DNA of 64,000 nt from assembly GCF_021083305.1 (NCBI RefSeq), contig NZ_JAJFAY010000002.1, positions 744,001 through 808,000 on the forward strand, written 5' to 3'. A program made the translations under genes and the position numbers. Within the stretch, counting starts at the first letter, position 1; each line of letters opens with the position of its first letter. Below the pieces are notes generated by a model, which made no database searches, was not told the origin of the DNA, and saw only the letters and a list, made by a program, of their open reading frames with translations. Of the stretch, positions 19,666 through 29,431 are shown in pieces. This DNA is from Haladaptatus sp. DYF46. GTDB taxonomy: Archaea > Halobacteriota > Halobacteria > Halobacteriales > Haladaptataceae.

Positions 19666-20325
19666 TCAGCCGAGGGATTCGATTATCTCCGACCCTTCGA
19701 GATACGGAAACTCGTGACGCTCGGCGTAGGCGCGTGCGTCCGCCGGCGAAAGCGCACCGCCGGTTTCGTCGTCCAGCATTTCACAGACGACGACGGCGGG
19801 GGACCGGTCCGCCGCCGCCGCGAGGACGACACCGAGTTCGGTGTGGCCCTGTCGCTCGGCCAACAGGCCGGGTGCGGCTTTGAGCAGGTGAACGTGGCCG
19901 GGCGCACGGAACTCGCCCGCGAAGTCGGTGTCGTCGGGTGATGCGGCCGCGCGTGCGAGTTTCCGAATCGTTAGCGAGCGGTCGTCGTCCGTGATGCCGG
20001 TGTAGGTATCGCGGTGATTGACGGTCAGCGAGAACGAAGAGCGGGAATCGTAGCCGAGGTCGTGGCCCTCGCTCGCGGGGTGGTCGATGATTTCGTCCAT
20101 GTAGTCGAGTCCGAACCGCTCGGCGACGTCGTGGGAGAGTGCGGTACAGATCAATCCTCCGGCGTCGTTTCGAAGGCGCGAGACGGCGGCCGGCGTGACG
20201 GCTTCGGCGGGATAGATGAGGTCGGTTTCGCCTTCCCGGTCGTCCGCGTCGTGGACGAGAAGGGGCGACCCGTCGCGAAACGCGGCGACGGCCTTCTCGA
20301 CGGACGCCGCGGCGGTTTGACTCAT
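19666..20325 (-). CDS. ribB: 3,4-dihydroxy-2-butanone 4-phosphate synthase
   Basis: Makes the four-carbon precursor of riboflavin from ribulose 5-phosphate. Hallmarks are the metal/substrate motif DDREGETDL and the segment APGHVHLL with [10 protein letters not shown]. The 219-residue protein is a single RibB domain with no fused GTP cyclohydrolase. The start at 20325 overlaps the rbkR stop by 4 bases, so the two riboflavin/FMN genes form an operon. Confidence 0.95.
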   Translation of the reverse strand: MSQTAAASVEKAVAAFRDGSPLLVHDADDREGETDLIYPAEAVTPAAVSRLRNDAGGLICTALSHDVAERFGLDYMDEIIDHPASEGHDLGYDSRSSFSLTVNHRDTYTGITDDDRSLTIRKLARAAASPDDTDFAGEFRAPGHVHLLKAAPGLLAERQGHTELGVVLAAAADRSPAVVVCEMLDDETGGALSPADARAYAERHEFPYLEGSEIIESLG

Positions 20326-21026
20326 TGGACCTCCTCGATGTACACGGTCACGTGGTCGCCGTCTCCCAGTCCGAGTTCGTCGCGGAGTTTCTCCTCCGCG
20401 ATGAGTTCCAACTGGTCTTCGTCGTGGTGGGTTCGTTCGGGCGCGATGACGTGGACCGGTTCGTAGGACTCGCCGTCGGTCGTTTGGACGGCCGCGGGAT
20501 AGCAGACTGCGGGGCCGTAGGTTCGGTCGCCGTCCTCCCACGCGTCGATGGAAACGGGAGCGAGCGCGTCCATCGCGGAGCGAGCGCGAACGCTCTCGGC
20601 GGAGAGTTCGACGTTCAAGGTTCCCGGATACGGTTCGTAGCCCAACCGGTCGATGAACTGTTCCATGTAGCCCGACAGGGAGATGTAATGTTTGCCTTCG
20701 CCCATGCCGCCGGTTACGGTTCCGGAGAGTTCGACGCCGGAGAGGTCCTCGAAGATACGACGATAGTCCTCGTACTCGCGTTTCAGTTCCCATTCGCCGT
20801 CGTCGGTGATGGCGACCCACTGCCCGTTACTGACGATTTCGCGCGTGATGAGGCCCGTATCGTCCAAGCGCTGGAGACGGCGCGATGCGGTCTGATTGGA
20901 CGCATCGAGACGGTCGGCGAGGTCGGCACAGGACACTTTGACCTCGCTTTCGAGCGCCCCGTCGAGGGCGAGAAGCTTCAACGCGGCGAGTTCGTCGTAC
21001 CCGACCACGAGCGATGTCGCTGACAT
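20322..21026 (-). CDS. rbkR: HTH regulator / CTP-dependent riboflavin kinase
   Basis: Residues ~1-90 are a winged helix ([21 protein letters not shown]), and ~95-234 are the DUF120 archaeal riboflavin kinase domain ([33 protein letters not shown], ...[14 protein letters not shown]). The kinase makes FMN using CTP; such fusions are known as RbkR, an FMN-pathway repressor. An imperfect inverted repeat overlies its own TATA box at 21045-21068, suggesting autoregulation. Operon with ribB. Confidence 0.93.
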   Translation of the reverse strand: MSATSLVVGYDELAALKLLALDGALESEVKVSCADLADRLDASNQTASRRLQRLDDTGLITREIVSNGQWVAITDDGEWELKREYEDYRRIFEDLSGVELSGTVTGGMGEGKHYISLSGYMEQFIDRLGYEPYPGTLNVELSAESVRARSAMDALAPVSIDAWEDGDRTYGPAVCYPAAVQTTDGESYEPVHVIAPERTHHDEDQLELIAEEKLRDELGLGDGDHVTVYIEEVQ

Positions 21027-21044
21027 ACACGATACTCCGTGCTT

Positions 21045-21068
21045 GGTTCGGTTAAGCGTACCGGAACC
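21045..21068 (-). promoter_or_regulatory. rbkR promoter with imperfect palindrome
   Basis: GGTTCGGT (21045-21052) and ACCGGAACC (21060-21068) form an inverted repeat with one extra base. Between and over them lies the minus-strand TATA-like CGCTTAAC, about 28 bases before the rbkR ATG. This is a natural place for repression of ribB-rbkR by RbkR itself. Confidence 0.45.
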
Positions 21069-21156
21069 GAGATGCGTAACAGAAATGTTATAGAGTGAGT
21101 GCGGATGGACTGCTGGGGCGGAAGATAGAGTGCGACAGCATCTAAGTGTGCTGATT

Positions 21157-21258
21157 TTCGGCGGAAAGCGCCCGGTTTACCACGAGACTCGAAGCCATGC
21201 TACGCCGACCCTCGAATCGAAGTAGAGGGCATTCCCCGCCGTCCTCCCGGATTTAGAG
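21157..21258 (+). pseudogene. possible remnant of an IS200/IS605 tnpB 3' end
   Basis: The ~300-base gap between rbkR and the amylase holds a short frame reading [14 protein letters not shown] then PTLESK and a stop at 21223-21225, followed by GGGCATTCCCCGCC. Both resemble the C-terminal tails and right ends of haloarchaeal TnpB elements as I remember them. Nothing else of the element is visible, so this is weak. Confidence 0.25.
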
Positions 21259-21330
21259 ATGGAACCGTGTTTGAAATTTAGTTGAATGGTGTCTAGATTA
21301 AAGTGTGTTGTGATAATACGTAATAGATGC

Positions 21331-22719
21331 ATGGTTGCAGAAGATAACGTAACTCACACAGAAAACGGTCGAAAAGCGCAATCAGCGGCGGAAGAAGGGA
21401 GAAGGGAAAAGACAAACGAGAGAGCAGAAGCGACGGACAAAGGGGGGGCCAGACGAGCGGACCTGACGCGCCGGGCGTTCGTCGGCGGCCTGTCCGTCGT
21501 CGGTTTGGGGGCCGGACTGCCCTCACTCTCGGACCGTGCAGCGGCGGCGGGTGAACCGGTGCACTTCCAGTACTTCCACGAGACGTGGCCGACCATCACG
21601 GACAACCTCTCGACGGTCGCCGACAGGGGATACGACGCGGTGTGGATACAGGCACCACAGAAGAGCGACCTGACGTGGAGCGACCAGAGCGGACGCAACG
21701 ACCCGCCGCTCGGCTACCAACCGGTCGATTACACGGTGTTCGACAGCGAGTTCGGTACGGAGAGCGAACTCCAAGCGCTCATCGACGAGGCGCACAATCA
21801 GGGGTTGGCGGTGTTCGTCGATTGCGTGATGAACCACATGGCGACGGGATACGACTACGACTTCCCTCGTTTCTCGTACAACGATTTCCACCACGACGTC
21901 GGGTCCATCGACGACTGGAGCGACGACCATCAGGTCGAACACGGCGAACTCCTCGGACTCCCCGACCTCGCCCAGTACGAGTCGTCTTCCTCGGAGTACG
22001 TGCGCGGCGAGTTGATGAACTACATGCAGAAGATAGCCTCCTTCGGCGCGGACGGCTATCGCTTCGATGCGGTCAAACACGTCGAGGAGAAGTACTGGCG
22101 CGACTACGCGAACCCGAAGGCCGACGAACTCGGCATGAGCCGAATCGGCGAGGTGTACAGCGGAAACGTCGATTACGTGCAGGGGTACGTCGATACGGGG
22201 ATGGACGCGTTCGACTATCCGCTGTACTACACCCTCAGCGACGTGTTCTCCGGCGGCGACATGAGTCAACTGCAAGGTGCGGGTCTCGTCGGTCAAGACC
22301 CGTTCCACGCCCACCCGTTCGTCCAGAATCACGACGCGGGCGCGCCGTCGCAGTACCACCTCGCACACGCATTCGTCCTCACGAGCGAGGGCGTGCCGAT
22401 GATTTACAACCTCTACCCGAACGCCATTTTGGACGACAGCGACGTCAACAACATGGTATGGGTGAAGAAGAACCTCGCCGGCGGCGAAACTTACTGGCGG
22501 CACGCGGACAGCGACCTCGGCGTTTACGAACGGTACAACAACCTGCTTGTGGGTATCAACAACGGCGGAAGCAGTCGCACCCAGTCGGTGTACACCTCGT
22601 GGACGAACACGACGCTCCACGACTACAGCGGCACGGCAGGAGACGTGACCACGGGGAGCGACGGATGGGTCGATATCACGGTTCCGTCGGAAGGCTGGGT
22701 GTTCTACGCGCCGAACTGA
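21331..22719 (+). CDS. secreted GH13 alpha-amylase (Tat substrate)
   Basis: All four GH13 regions are present: I VFVDCVMNHM, II DGYRFDAVKHV (nucleophile Asp), III IGEVYSG (acid Glu) and IV FVQNHD. It hydrolyses alpha-1,4 glucan bonds. A twin-arginine signal (LTRRAFVGGLSVVGLGAGL) follows an unusually long (~40-residue) hydrophilic, repeat-poor leader, so it is exported folded, as is usual in haloarchaea. The ATG at 21331 has a TATA-like GATTAAAG about 31 bases upstream; an earlier ATG at 21286 lies before that box. There is no separate starch-binding domain. Confidence 0.92.
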   Translation: MVAEDNVTHTENGRKAQSAAEEGRREKTNERAEATDKGGARRADLTRRAFVGGLSVVGLGAGLPSLSDRAAAAGEPVHFQYFHETWPTITDNLSTVADRGYDAVWIQAPQKSDLTWSDQSGRNDPPLGYQPVDYTVFDSEFGTESELQALIDEAHNQGLAVFVDCVMNHMATGYDYDFPRFSYNDFHHDVGSIDDWSDDHQVEHGELLGLPDLAQYESSSSEYVRGELMNYMQKIASFGADGYRFDAVKHVEEKYWRDYANPKADELGMSRIGEVYSGNVDYVQGYVDTGMDAFDYPLYYTLSDVFSGGDMSQLQGAGLVGQDPFHAHPFVQNHDAGAPSQYHLAHAFVLTSEGVPMIYNLYPNAILDDSDVNNMVWVKKNLAGGETYWRHADSDLGVYERYNNLLVGINNGGSSRTQSVYTSWTNTTLHDYSGTAGDVTTGSDGWVDITVPSEGWVFYAPN

Positions 22720-22782
22720 ACACGACGGGTCTTGCCCGTTTCCACAGATAGAACACCTCCCGTTTCGAGCACTCGAACGCCG

Positions 22783-23145
22783 ATGGAGAAAGTCAACCTC
22801 GACGCCGCGTTCGACACGTTCGATGAACACGGAGCCCCTCGACTCGCCGCCGAATTGAACGGACAGGCCGTCAAACTCGCCAAACTGGAAGGGGAGTTCG
22901 TCTGGCACCACCACGACGACGCGGACGAGATGTTCCTCGTGACGAGCGGGGAACTCCGAATCAAACTACGGGAAGAAGACGACGTCGTGCTGGAGGAGGG
23001 TGAGTTCCTCGTCGTTCCGCGGGGAGTGGAACACAAGCCGGTATCGGAGGAGGAAACCGAGATACTCCTGTTCGAACCGGCGGGGACGACCAACACCGGG
23101 AACGTGGAGAGCGAGTTGACGAAAACGGACCTCGAACGGGTGTAG
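22783..23145 (+). CDS. single-domain cupin protein
   Basis: A 120-residue cupin: motif 1 WHHHDDADEMFLVTSGEL (metal-binding His/Glu) and motif 2 GEFLVVPRGVEHKP. Such proteins range from sugar isomerases to ligand-binding proteins, and the substrate cannot be read from sequence. The start is at 22783 (MEKVNLDAAF); the open frame upstream reads from the end of the amylase region. Confidence 0.85.
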   Translation: MEKVNLDAAFDTFDEHGAPRLAAELNGQAVKLAKLEGEFVWHHHDDADEMFLVTSGELRIKLREEDDVVLEEGEFLVVPRGVEHKPVSEEETEILLFEPAGTTNTGNVESELTKTDLERV

Positions 23146-23169
23146 GCAGACCGACCGCGGTTATGCCAT

Positions 23170-24210
23170 CTACCCACCCAGCGGCGTCCACGTCGTCGAA
23201 TCGCGCTCCCAGAACTCGCTGTCCTTTTTGAGTTTCGGCACCCACGTGTCCTCCGTCTTCGAGAGCAGCGCGACCCGGGAGGCCGGAACCTGCTTCAACA
23301 CGTCGTGGTCGGGCATGTGCTCGCCAACCCGTTCGGTGAACTCGACCACCTCCTCGTGGTCGAGCATGGACGAGCGGTCGAGTCGGCCGCGCGAGTGGCC
23401 GACGTGCATGTACGCCTTGAGTTCGACGAAGTCCGGGTCGGCGCGCTCGTAGAAGGCGGCGTACCAGTCGGGGTTGGCGACGTTCTCCCCGCCGACGAGC
23501 GTGGTTCGGATGACGGTTCGCGTCTCGTCCTTTTCCGCCAGTACGTCCATCGTGTCGATAAGTTTCTCCCACGCGTCGTCGTCCACGGCACGAACGACAT
23601 GGTCGAAGGTGGCGCGGTCCGCGGCGTCCACGCTGACGTACAGTTGCGTCGGGTCGCAGCGTTCCAGCATCTCGGGGTTCGTCCCGTTGCTCACGAGGAA
23701 CGTGGTGATGTTCCGGTCGTGGAACGCCTCGATGAGTTCCGGGAGGTAGGGATACAGCGTCGGTTCGCCGTCGAGCGAAATGGCGACGTGGCGCGGTTCC
23801 ATCGATTCCTCGAAGATTTCCCGCGGCACGTCGTCGTTCCCGCCGAATCCCGAGAGCAGTTTGCGCTGGAGGCGAATGCTCGCGTCCACGACTGCTTCCG
23901 GATCGTCCCACTCCACGTCTCCTAATTCGTAGGAGTGGCCGCGGTGGTCCCGCCAGCAGAAGACACAGCGCTCGTTGCATTTGACGACCGGCGTCATCTG
24001 AATGCAACGATGGGACTCGATTCCGTAGAAGATGTTCTTGTAGCACTTCCCTTCCCCGCGGAGCGCGTTTGCCGTCCAGCCACAGGTCTGGGCTGCGGTG
24101 TGGTTCTCGTGATGATAGTTCGGGGAGTCCACCTGTTTGGGGCCGTCATCGGAACTCGAAGGGTTCCGTTCGCTCGCCGACCTCTCCTCGGCGGTGTCCG
24201 ATTCACTCAT
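23170..24210 (-). CDS. twy1: 4-demethylwyosine synthase (radical SAM)
   Basis: Radical SAM enzyme that builds the tricyclic imidazopurine at G37 of tRNA-Phe from N1-methylguanosine and pyruvate. It has the radical SAM cluster CNERCVFCW and the additional TYW1 cysteines in QTCGWTANAL and GKCYKNIFYG-SHRC, which can bind a second Fe-S cluster. The ATG at 24210 (MSESDT) is preferred to a TTG seven codons upstream. About 346 residues, the normal archaeal length. Confidence 0.95.
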   Translation of the reverse strand: MSESDTAEERSASERNPSSSDDGPKQVDSPNYHHENHTAAQTCGWTANALRGEGKCYKNIFYGIESHRCIQMTPVVKCNERCVFCWRDHRGHSYELGDVEWDDPEAVVDASIRLQRKLLSGFGGNDDVPREIFEESMEPRHVAISLDGEPTLYPYLPELIEAFHDRNITTFLVSNGTNPEMLERCDPTQLYVSVDAADRATFDHVVRAVDDDAWEKLIDTMDVLAEKDETRTVIRTTLVGGENVANPDWYAAFYERADPDFVELKAYMHVGHSRGRLDRSSMLDHEEVVEFTERVGEHMPDHDVLKQVPASRVALLSKTEDTWVPKLKKDSEFWERDSTTWTPLGG

Positions 24211-24270
24211 TGACGGATGAATGTCGTCCAACGGTAAAACGTTCTTTCCTCTCGTCCGAACCCGGTTCGT

Positions 24271-25074
24271 TCACGGGGAGCGCACCTTGGACCGGAACGC
24301 CTCCGGAGCGGTGTCGGGGTGGATGGCCGACGAGAGGTCGGCCGAGTACACCATCGGCCACGGCAGACCGCGGGTCACGCGCAGCGTGTCGCCGTCGATT
24401 CGAACGTCGCGAATCCGCCGCCACGGGACGAGGGAACCGCCGACTTGGCTGTCCGGCCTGATGAGCAACCCGTCGTCCAGCGCGACGAGTTCGACCTCCT
24501 GGTCGCCGGTCAACAGCGACCCGATGGTCGTCCCGATGAGCGTTCCGACGAGTGTCGCGGAGACAAATTGGACCGTGACGAAATTGCCGAGTATCAGATT
24601 GACCACGGCAATTCCGATGACACTGGCAACCAGCGCGTGTGGCAGTTCGTAGAACTGCGATTTGGTGGCGATGACGTTCGCTCGGACCGACCGTGTCTGG
24701 TACAGTATCTCCGCGTACCGGCCCGACGCGAGGGCCGTCGTCACGAGCGCGACCACCGCAAAGACCGATAGCCGGATGAGAAATCCGGTCGTGGGTTCGT
24801 AGTCGGAGTAGGTATCCGCGAGGAGGGCACCCACGAGGGGAAGGACGCCGACGATGGCGAACGACCAGCGAAGCCGGGAAGACACCGCGCGGTCGAGTTC
24901 GTCGCGGAACTGCTCGGCGGCGGTCCACCCGAGAAGGGTGACGAGAAGACCGATTTCGATTTCGTTCGCGGGCGCGTCGGGCCACAGCCACGGGAGGGAA
25001 ACGGCGACGGCGCTCCCGAGAAAGAACCCGAGGGCGATGCTAAACGGGCGAAACCGGGGAGGGCGGAGCTGCAT
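24271..25074 (-). CDS. multi-pass membrane protein with C-terminal PH-like domain
   Basis: About six hydrophobic segments span residues ~10-190, with the last ~75 residues soluble (VELVALDDGLLIRPDSQVGG, PWRRIRDVRIDGDTLRVTRG), resembling a bacterial PH-like beta domain. No enzyme motif. It is divergent from the broken small gene at 25126 and shares a TATA-bearing region (CCTTATCAG, read in both directions). Function unknown. Confidence 0.65.
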   Translation of the reverse strand: MQLRPPRFRPFSIALGFFLGSAVAVSLPWLWPDAPANEIEIGLLVTLLGWTAAEQFRDELDRAVSSRLRWSFAIVGVLPLVGALLADTYSDYEPTTGFLIRLSVFAVVALVTTALASGRYAEILYQTRSVRANVIATKSQFYELPHALVASVIGIAVVNLILGNFVTVQFVSATLVGTLIGTTIGSLLTGDQEVELVALDDGLLIRPDSQVGGSLVPWRRIRDVRIDGDTLRVTRGLPWPMVYSADLSSAIHPDTAPEAFRSKVRSP

Positions 25075-25125
25075 GCGAAATGATTGTATTTCTAACCTTA
25101 TCAGTGATTCGTTAGTTCAGAACGA

Positions 25126-25259
25126 ATGGAGGAGGACGAGAACCGCCCGAATCGCTCCGGGAGGTTCTCGAACGAGCCACCGCGTCCGACCCGGAGGAGC
25201 GCTACGGGACTGCGCTGGCCTTCGCGGACATGCTCCGCTGGTCGGTGCGGAACGGGTAG
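25126..25259 (+). pseudogene. small frameshifted coding remnant before tatC
   Basis: A TATA-like CCTTATCA (25096-25103) sits 27 bases before an ATG (MEEDENRP). GC-rich third positions then move to a different frame, which reads REVLERATASDPEERYG, then TALAFADMLRWSVRNG and a stop at 25257-25259. Restoring one base near 25150 would give a 44-residue acidic protein. It is either a decayed small gene or a sequencing error. The continuous frame through this stretch into tatC has poor codon bias here and is not believed. Confidence 0.35.
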
Positions 25260-25338
25260 CACCGGAACACGACTCCGGCGAGCAAAGTTGATAGCTGAGC
25301 GAGACGTTACTGAGGGTGCGGTTTGGGGAGGAGTTCGC

Positions 25339-27180
25339 GTGGGGGCACTTGGATACGACAGACTTGGAGGAGTGGCGGGTATCGCGCTTCGGAGGGTTCG
25401 CTCCGAACTACGGCTGGCGTTCGTCGTCTTCGTGGGGGGATTTCTGGGGACCTTCTACGGGCTTCGGTACTGGATATGGCCCGCACTGGAGCAGCAACTG
25501 CTGGAGTCGAAGGCCGTCGTCGTCGCGGTGACGCCGTTCGACGTGGTCCTACTACAGGCGAAATTGGGGCTCATCACCGGGATACTGATGGCCGCGGTTT
25601 TTCTCGTCTATCGGACGCGGAGGACGGAGCGGGGTGGGGACCTCTCGCTGCCGGGAACGCGGCGGACGCGACTGCTCGTCGCGGTGATAGTGGTCGCCCT
25701 GTTCGGCGGCGGCGTGGCCTACGCCTACTTCGTCTTCCTCCCGCTGTTGTTCGACTTCCTCGTGACCAACGCGATTCAATCGGGGTTCCAGCCGACCTAC
25801 TCCATCGTGGAGTGGACGCAGTTCGTCCTCCTGTTGACGGTGGTGTTGGGGTTCACCGCCGAACTGCCGTTGCTCATGGGCGGATTGGTGTACACCGACA
25901 TCGTCCCCTACGACCTGTTCCGGGACCGCTGGCGCTACGCCGTCTTCGGCATCGTCGTCCTCAGTTCGATGGTGAACGGGTCGCCCGACCCGTTCTCCAT
26001 GTCGCTCGTGGCGATTCCGATGACGACGCTGTACTTCGTCGGACTCGGTTGTGCGAGGCTCGTGGACCGCGGGAGTCGAGCCGGCGGCGAAGGAAGGCGT
26101 CCCGCCGATATCGACCTCGCCGAACTCGACGCCGCGGGAATTCGTTCCGCGCCGCCGGAAGCGTTCGACTCGCTCACGGAACACGAGGCGCTCGAACTGG
26201 CGGATGCGGCGCTGGACGATGGCGACCACGAGCGGGCGACCGCCATCCTCGACCGCTTCGACGCGACGAGCGCGGACAGGAACGACGGAGAAGAGGAACG
26301 AGCGGGGCAATTCGGTGAACAGGAACGCACCGACGAAAGCGGATTGACGACCGCGGTCGAGGGAACCGCGGCCCGGATGGCGTCGGTGTTCACGGAGGAG
26401 GAGAAAACGGAGGACGACATCGGCGGGTACTACTACGACCTTCGGTTCGTGGTCGGAAGCTTGAGGGGAAAGTCAATTCGCCTCGCGGGGGTGTTCATGG
26501 CAGTCGTCGCGGCGACGTTCACGTTCCTCTACGGCGGCGGCATCGGCGCGATAAAACGGGATTTCCTGACGGAGCTTCCGGCGGGGGTGAATCCGGACGC
26601 GTTGAACATCGTCCTCCTGCATCCGGTCGAAGCCCTCGCGTTCGAGATGAAGGTGAGCGTCATCGCGGGTGCGATGGCGGTGCTGCCGCTGGTGCTGTAC
26701 TACGCGTGGCCAGCGGTCGAATCCCGGATGGGTGCGCGCGCCGACCGGAACGTGTTCCTCGTCTGGGGTGGCGCACTGACGGTGGGCCTACTGGCGGGGA
26801 GTTTCGTCGGCTACCGCTACGTCGCGCCGGAGGTCATCTCCTACCTCGTCGCCGACGCTCGCGCCGCGGACATGATAATCGCCTATCGGACCGCCGCGTT
26901 CTTCTGGCTGGTGTTCGCCTTGACCGTCGGTGTCGGTCTGTTGGCCGAAGTTCCGGTGACGATGCTGTTGTTCCATCACGGGAACGTCGTTCCCTATCGG
27001 ACGATGCGGCGGCGCTGGCGTGAGGTTTCCGTCGGCGTGCTGTTCGTCGCGGCGATGCTTCCGGGGGGCCTGCTGTTGATGCTGTTCGTCGCGCTCGCGG
27101 TCATGGTCGCATACGGCGTCGGGTTGGCAGTGCTGTGGGCGGACTCGCTGGGCGGGCGGTTGTTACGGGTGGCGACGTAG
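25339..27180 (+). CDS. tatC: double (fused) Tat translocase subunit TatC
   Basis: Two TatC-like membrane domains joined by an acidic cytoplasmic linker of about 130 residues (~230-360), as in the haloarchaeal TatCt. The first has [18 protein letters not shown] and [14 protein letters not shown]; the second has [17 protein letters not shown] and [18 protein letters not shown]. It recognises twin-arginine preproteins such as the amylase at 21331. The GTG at 25339 is chosen because a GGAGG sequence lies 7 bases before it, whereas the longer frame upstream has non-coding composition. 613 residues. A single-domain TatC is not in this window. Confidence 0.88.
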   Translation: MGALGYDRLGGVAGIALRRVRSELRLAFVVFVGGFLGTFYGLRYWIWPALEQQLLESKAVVVAVTPFDVVLLQAKLGLITGILMAAVFLVYRTRRTERGGDLSLPGTRRTRLLVAVIVVALFGGGVAYAYFVFLPLLFDFLVTNAIQSGFQPTYSIVEWTQFVLLLTVVLGFTAELPLLMGGLVYTDIVPYDLFRDRWRYAVFGIVVLSSMVNGSPDPFSMSLVAIPMTTLYFVGLGCARLVDRGSRAGGEGRRPADIDLAELDAAGIRSAPPEAFDSLTEHEALELADAALDDGDHERATAILDRFDATSADRNDGEEERAGQFGEQERTDESGLTTAVEGTAARMASVFTEEEKTEDDIGGYYYDLRFVVGSLRGKSIRLAGVFMAVVAATFTFLYGGGIGAIKRDFLTELPAGVNPDALNIVLLHPVEALAFEMKVSVIAGAMAVLPLVLYYAWPAVESRMGARADRNVFLVWGGALTVGLLAGSFVGYRYVAPEVISYLVADARAADMIIAYRTAAFFWLVFALTVGVGLLAEVPVTMLLFHHGNVVPYRTMRRRWREVSVGVLFVAAMLPGGLLLMLFVALAVMVAYGVGLAVLWADSLGGRLLRVAT

Positions 27181-27245
27181 ACCCTTCGACCCGCGACCGG
27201 AGTCGTTCAGAAACCCCTTTACCGACCGCCCGGGAACGGACTGGT

Positions 27246-29048
27246 ATGTTCCTGACGTTCAGGGAAGAAGTCGAGGAGGCCCTTCTCGGGGCACTCTCCA
27301 GCCTCGACCTTCCGACCGACGACCTCGGAATCGAGACCCCCCCGGAGGGCGTGGACGCCGTGCTCGCTTCCAGTGCGGCGTTCCGACTCGCCGGGGAAGT
27401 CGGCGCGCCGCCACCGAAAGTCGCGGCCGACATCGCGGCCGAAATCGACGCCGACGACTACGATCACATCGCGGCGGGGGTTGGGCAGGGTCCGTACGTC
27501 AACTTCCTGCCGAGCGACGCGTACTACGAGGAGACGGTCGAAACGGCACAGGACGACGAGTACGGCCGCCTCGAACCGACCGGCGAGAGCGTCGTGGTCG
27601 AACACACGAGCGCCAATCCGACCGGCCCGGTTCACGTGGGACGTGCGCGCAACCCGATTACCGGGGACGCCATCGCGCGCATTTTGGACTTCGCGGGTAA
27701 CGACGTCGAGCGCCACTACTACGTCAACGACGCGGGCCGCCAAATCGCGGTGTTCACGTGGGCGTACGAGACGTTCGACGAGGAGGACCTCCCGGAACCC
27801 GAGCGCGAACGCGCCGACTACGACCTCGTGCGCTACTATCGCAAGGGGAACGCCTATCTCGAAGAGGCGGATCCGGAAGCCGTCGACGAGGCAGAAACGG
27901 AAATCGCCGCGATTTTGCGGGGCCTCGAAGAGCACGACGAGGCGACCTACGAGCGCATCAGCGAAGTGGTCGACACCGTCCTCTCCGGAATGCGCGTCAC
28001 GTTAGACCGCCTCCCCGCGGAGTTCGACGAGTTCGTCAAGGAGACGCGGTTCATGTTCGACGGAAGCACCGACGACGTGGTGTCCCGTCTGAAGGAGAGC
28101 GAGTACGCCGTCTACGAGGACGACGCGTGGCAACTCGACCTCTCGGAGTTCGGCTTCGAGAAGAACCTCGTCTTCCTGCGTTCGGATGGAACCAGCCTGT
28201 ACATCACTCGTGATTTGGCCCACCACGAATGGAAACTCGACAACTACGACCGCGCCGTGACGGTCGTCGGCGAGGACCACAAGCTACAGACCGACCAACT
28301 CGCCCAAACCCTCGAAATCCTCGGTAACGACACCGACACGTTGACCGCGTTCCACTTCTCGTGGGTCAACCTCCCCGAGGGTGGCATGAGCACCCGGAAA
28401 GGAACCGGCGTCGATATGGACGACCTGCTGGACGAGGCCGAAAAGCGCGCCCGCGAGGAGGTCGAAAGTCGGATGGACGACCGCATCCGCGACGACGACC
28501 TCACCGAGGCCGATATCGACCGCATCGCCCGGCAGGTCGGCATCGGCGCGGTTCGCTACGACATCATCTCGAAACAGCCCACGAAGAGTATCACGTTCGA
28601 GTGGGAGCGCGCGCTCGACTTCGAAGCCCAGAGCGCACCGTACGTCCAGTACGTCCACGCGCGCTGTTGTGGAATTCTCGCGGAAGCGGGCGAGGTGCTC
28701 CGCACCTCGGATATGGCGAGCGGTGATGAACCGCGAGCAGATGGGGAGATTCCATCCGAAATCGACCCGTCCGTCCTCGATTCCGAGCCGGAACGGGATC
28801 TCATCGAAGTCATCGCCCGCTTCCCGCACGTCATCGAGGAGGCCGCGGCGGACCTCGAACCGCACGCCGTCGCCACTTACACCCGCGAGTTCGCGGAGAC
28901 GTTCAACACGTTCTACCGCGAGTGTCCGGTCCTGACCGCCGAGGACGAGGAGGTCCGCGACGCCCGTCTCGCGTTGGTCGCCGCCGCAAAGCACACCATC
29001 GCGAACGCGCTGGGCGTCATCGGCATCGAAGCGCCGGAGTCGATGTAG
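27246..29048 (+). CDS. argS: arginyl-tRNA synthetase
   Basis: Class I synthetase of 600 residues: [17 protein letters not shown] (HIGH-like), catalytic core with [28 protein letters not shown] in the KMSKS position, and a C-terminal DALR anticodon-binding domain. The ATG at 27246 ([13 protein letters not shown]) matches the family N-terminus; the open frame upstream overlaps the end of tatC. Confidence 0.96.
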   Translation: MFLTFREEVEEALLGALSSLDLPTDDLGIETPPEGVDAVLASSAAFRLAGEVGAPPPKVAADIAAEIDADDYDHIAAGVGQGPYVNFLPSDAYYEETVETAQDDEYGRLEPTGESVVVEHTSANPTGPVHVGRARNPITGDAIARILDFAGNDVERHYYVNDAGRQIAVFTWAYETFDEEDLPEPERERADYDLVRYYRKGNAYLEEADPEAVDEAETEIAAILRGLEEHDEATYERISEVVDTVLSGMRVTLDRLPAEFDEFVKETRFMFDGSTDDVVSRLKESEYAVYEDDAWQLDLSEFGFEKNLVFLRSDGTSLYITRDLAHHEWKLDNYDRAVTVVGEDHKLQTDQLAQTLEILGNDTDTLTAFHFSWVNLPEGGMSTRKGTGVDMDDLLDEAEKRAREEVESRMDDRIRDDDLTEADIDRIARQVGIGAVRYDIISKQPTKSITFEWERALDFEAQSAPYVQYVHARCCGILAEAGEVLRTSDMASGDEPRADGEIPSEIDPSVLDSEPERDLIEVIARFPHVIEEAAADLEPHAVATYTREFAETFNTFYRECPVLTAEDEEVRDARLALVAAAKHTIANALGVIGIEAPESM

Positions 29049-29134
29049 GTCGAATCACGCCGGTAAACGAATATCGAGTGGGAACGAAAAGAACCGCAAC
29101 GCGGCGGAATCGTCGGCGAACGACGCAACACTGG

Positions 29135-29317
29135 TTACGGATGTAGATGACGGGAGCGAACCGCCGGGAGGGTGGCCAGCCACGAATCGACGTGGATGAA
29201 CCCCGCCGCCCCCGAGAGGCTTCCGCCGACGTACAGAATTCCGGCGTAGGCTAATCCGAGCGCGACGAGGAGGAACAGGACTATCCACCAGAACGGAACC
29301 GAATCATCGTTCGCCAT
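29135..29317 (-). CDS. small single-helix membrane protein
   Basis: 60 residues: MANDDSVPFWWIVLFLLVAL begins a single membrane helix followed by a Gly-rich stretch (GGSLSGAAGF) and a basic tail. The ATG at 29317 has a GAAGGAA ribosome-binding-like sequence directly upstream. It is convergent with argS. No function known. Confidence 0.5.
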   Translation of the reverse strand: MANDDSVPFWWIVLFLLVALGLAYAGILYVGGSLSGAAGFIHVDSWLATLPAVRSRHLHP

Positions 29318-29431
29318 TTCCTTCAATAAAGTACAGCTAGCTACTTGATTATTCGCCACGTTACGAAATGACTCGCGGTTGCAGGGCCGACGACCGAAGG
29401 GGAGAAAAGACGAGGACGAAAGGAAAAGCGA

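Noticed and set aside
25126..25338. N-terminal extension of TatC
   Set aside because: It consists of low-bias, Arg/Ser/Gly-rich sequence out of frame with a better coding frame, and a good ribosome-binding site marks the later GTG.
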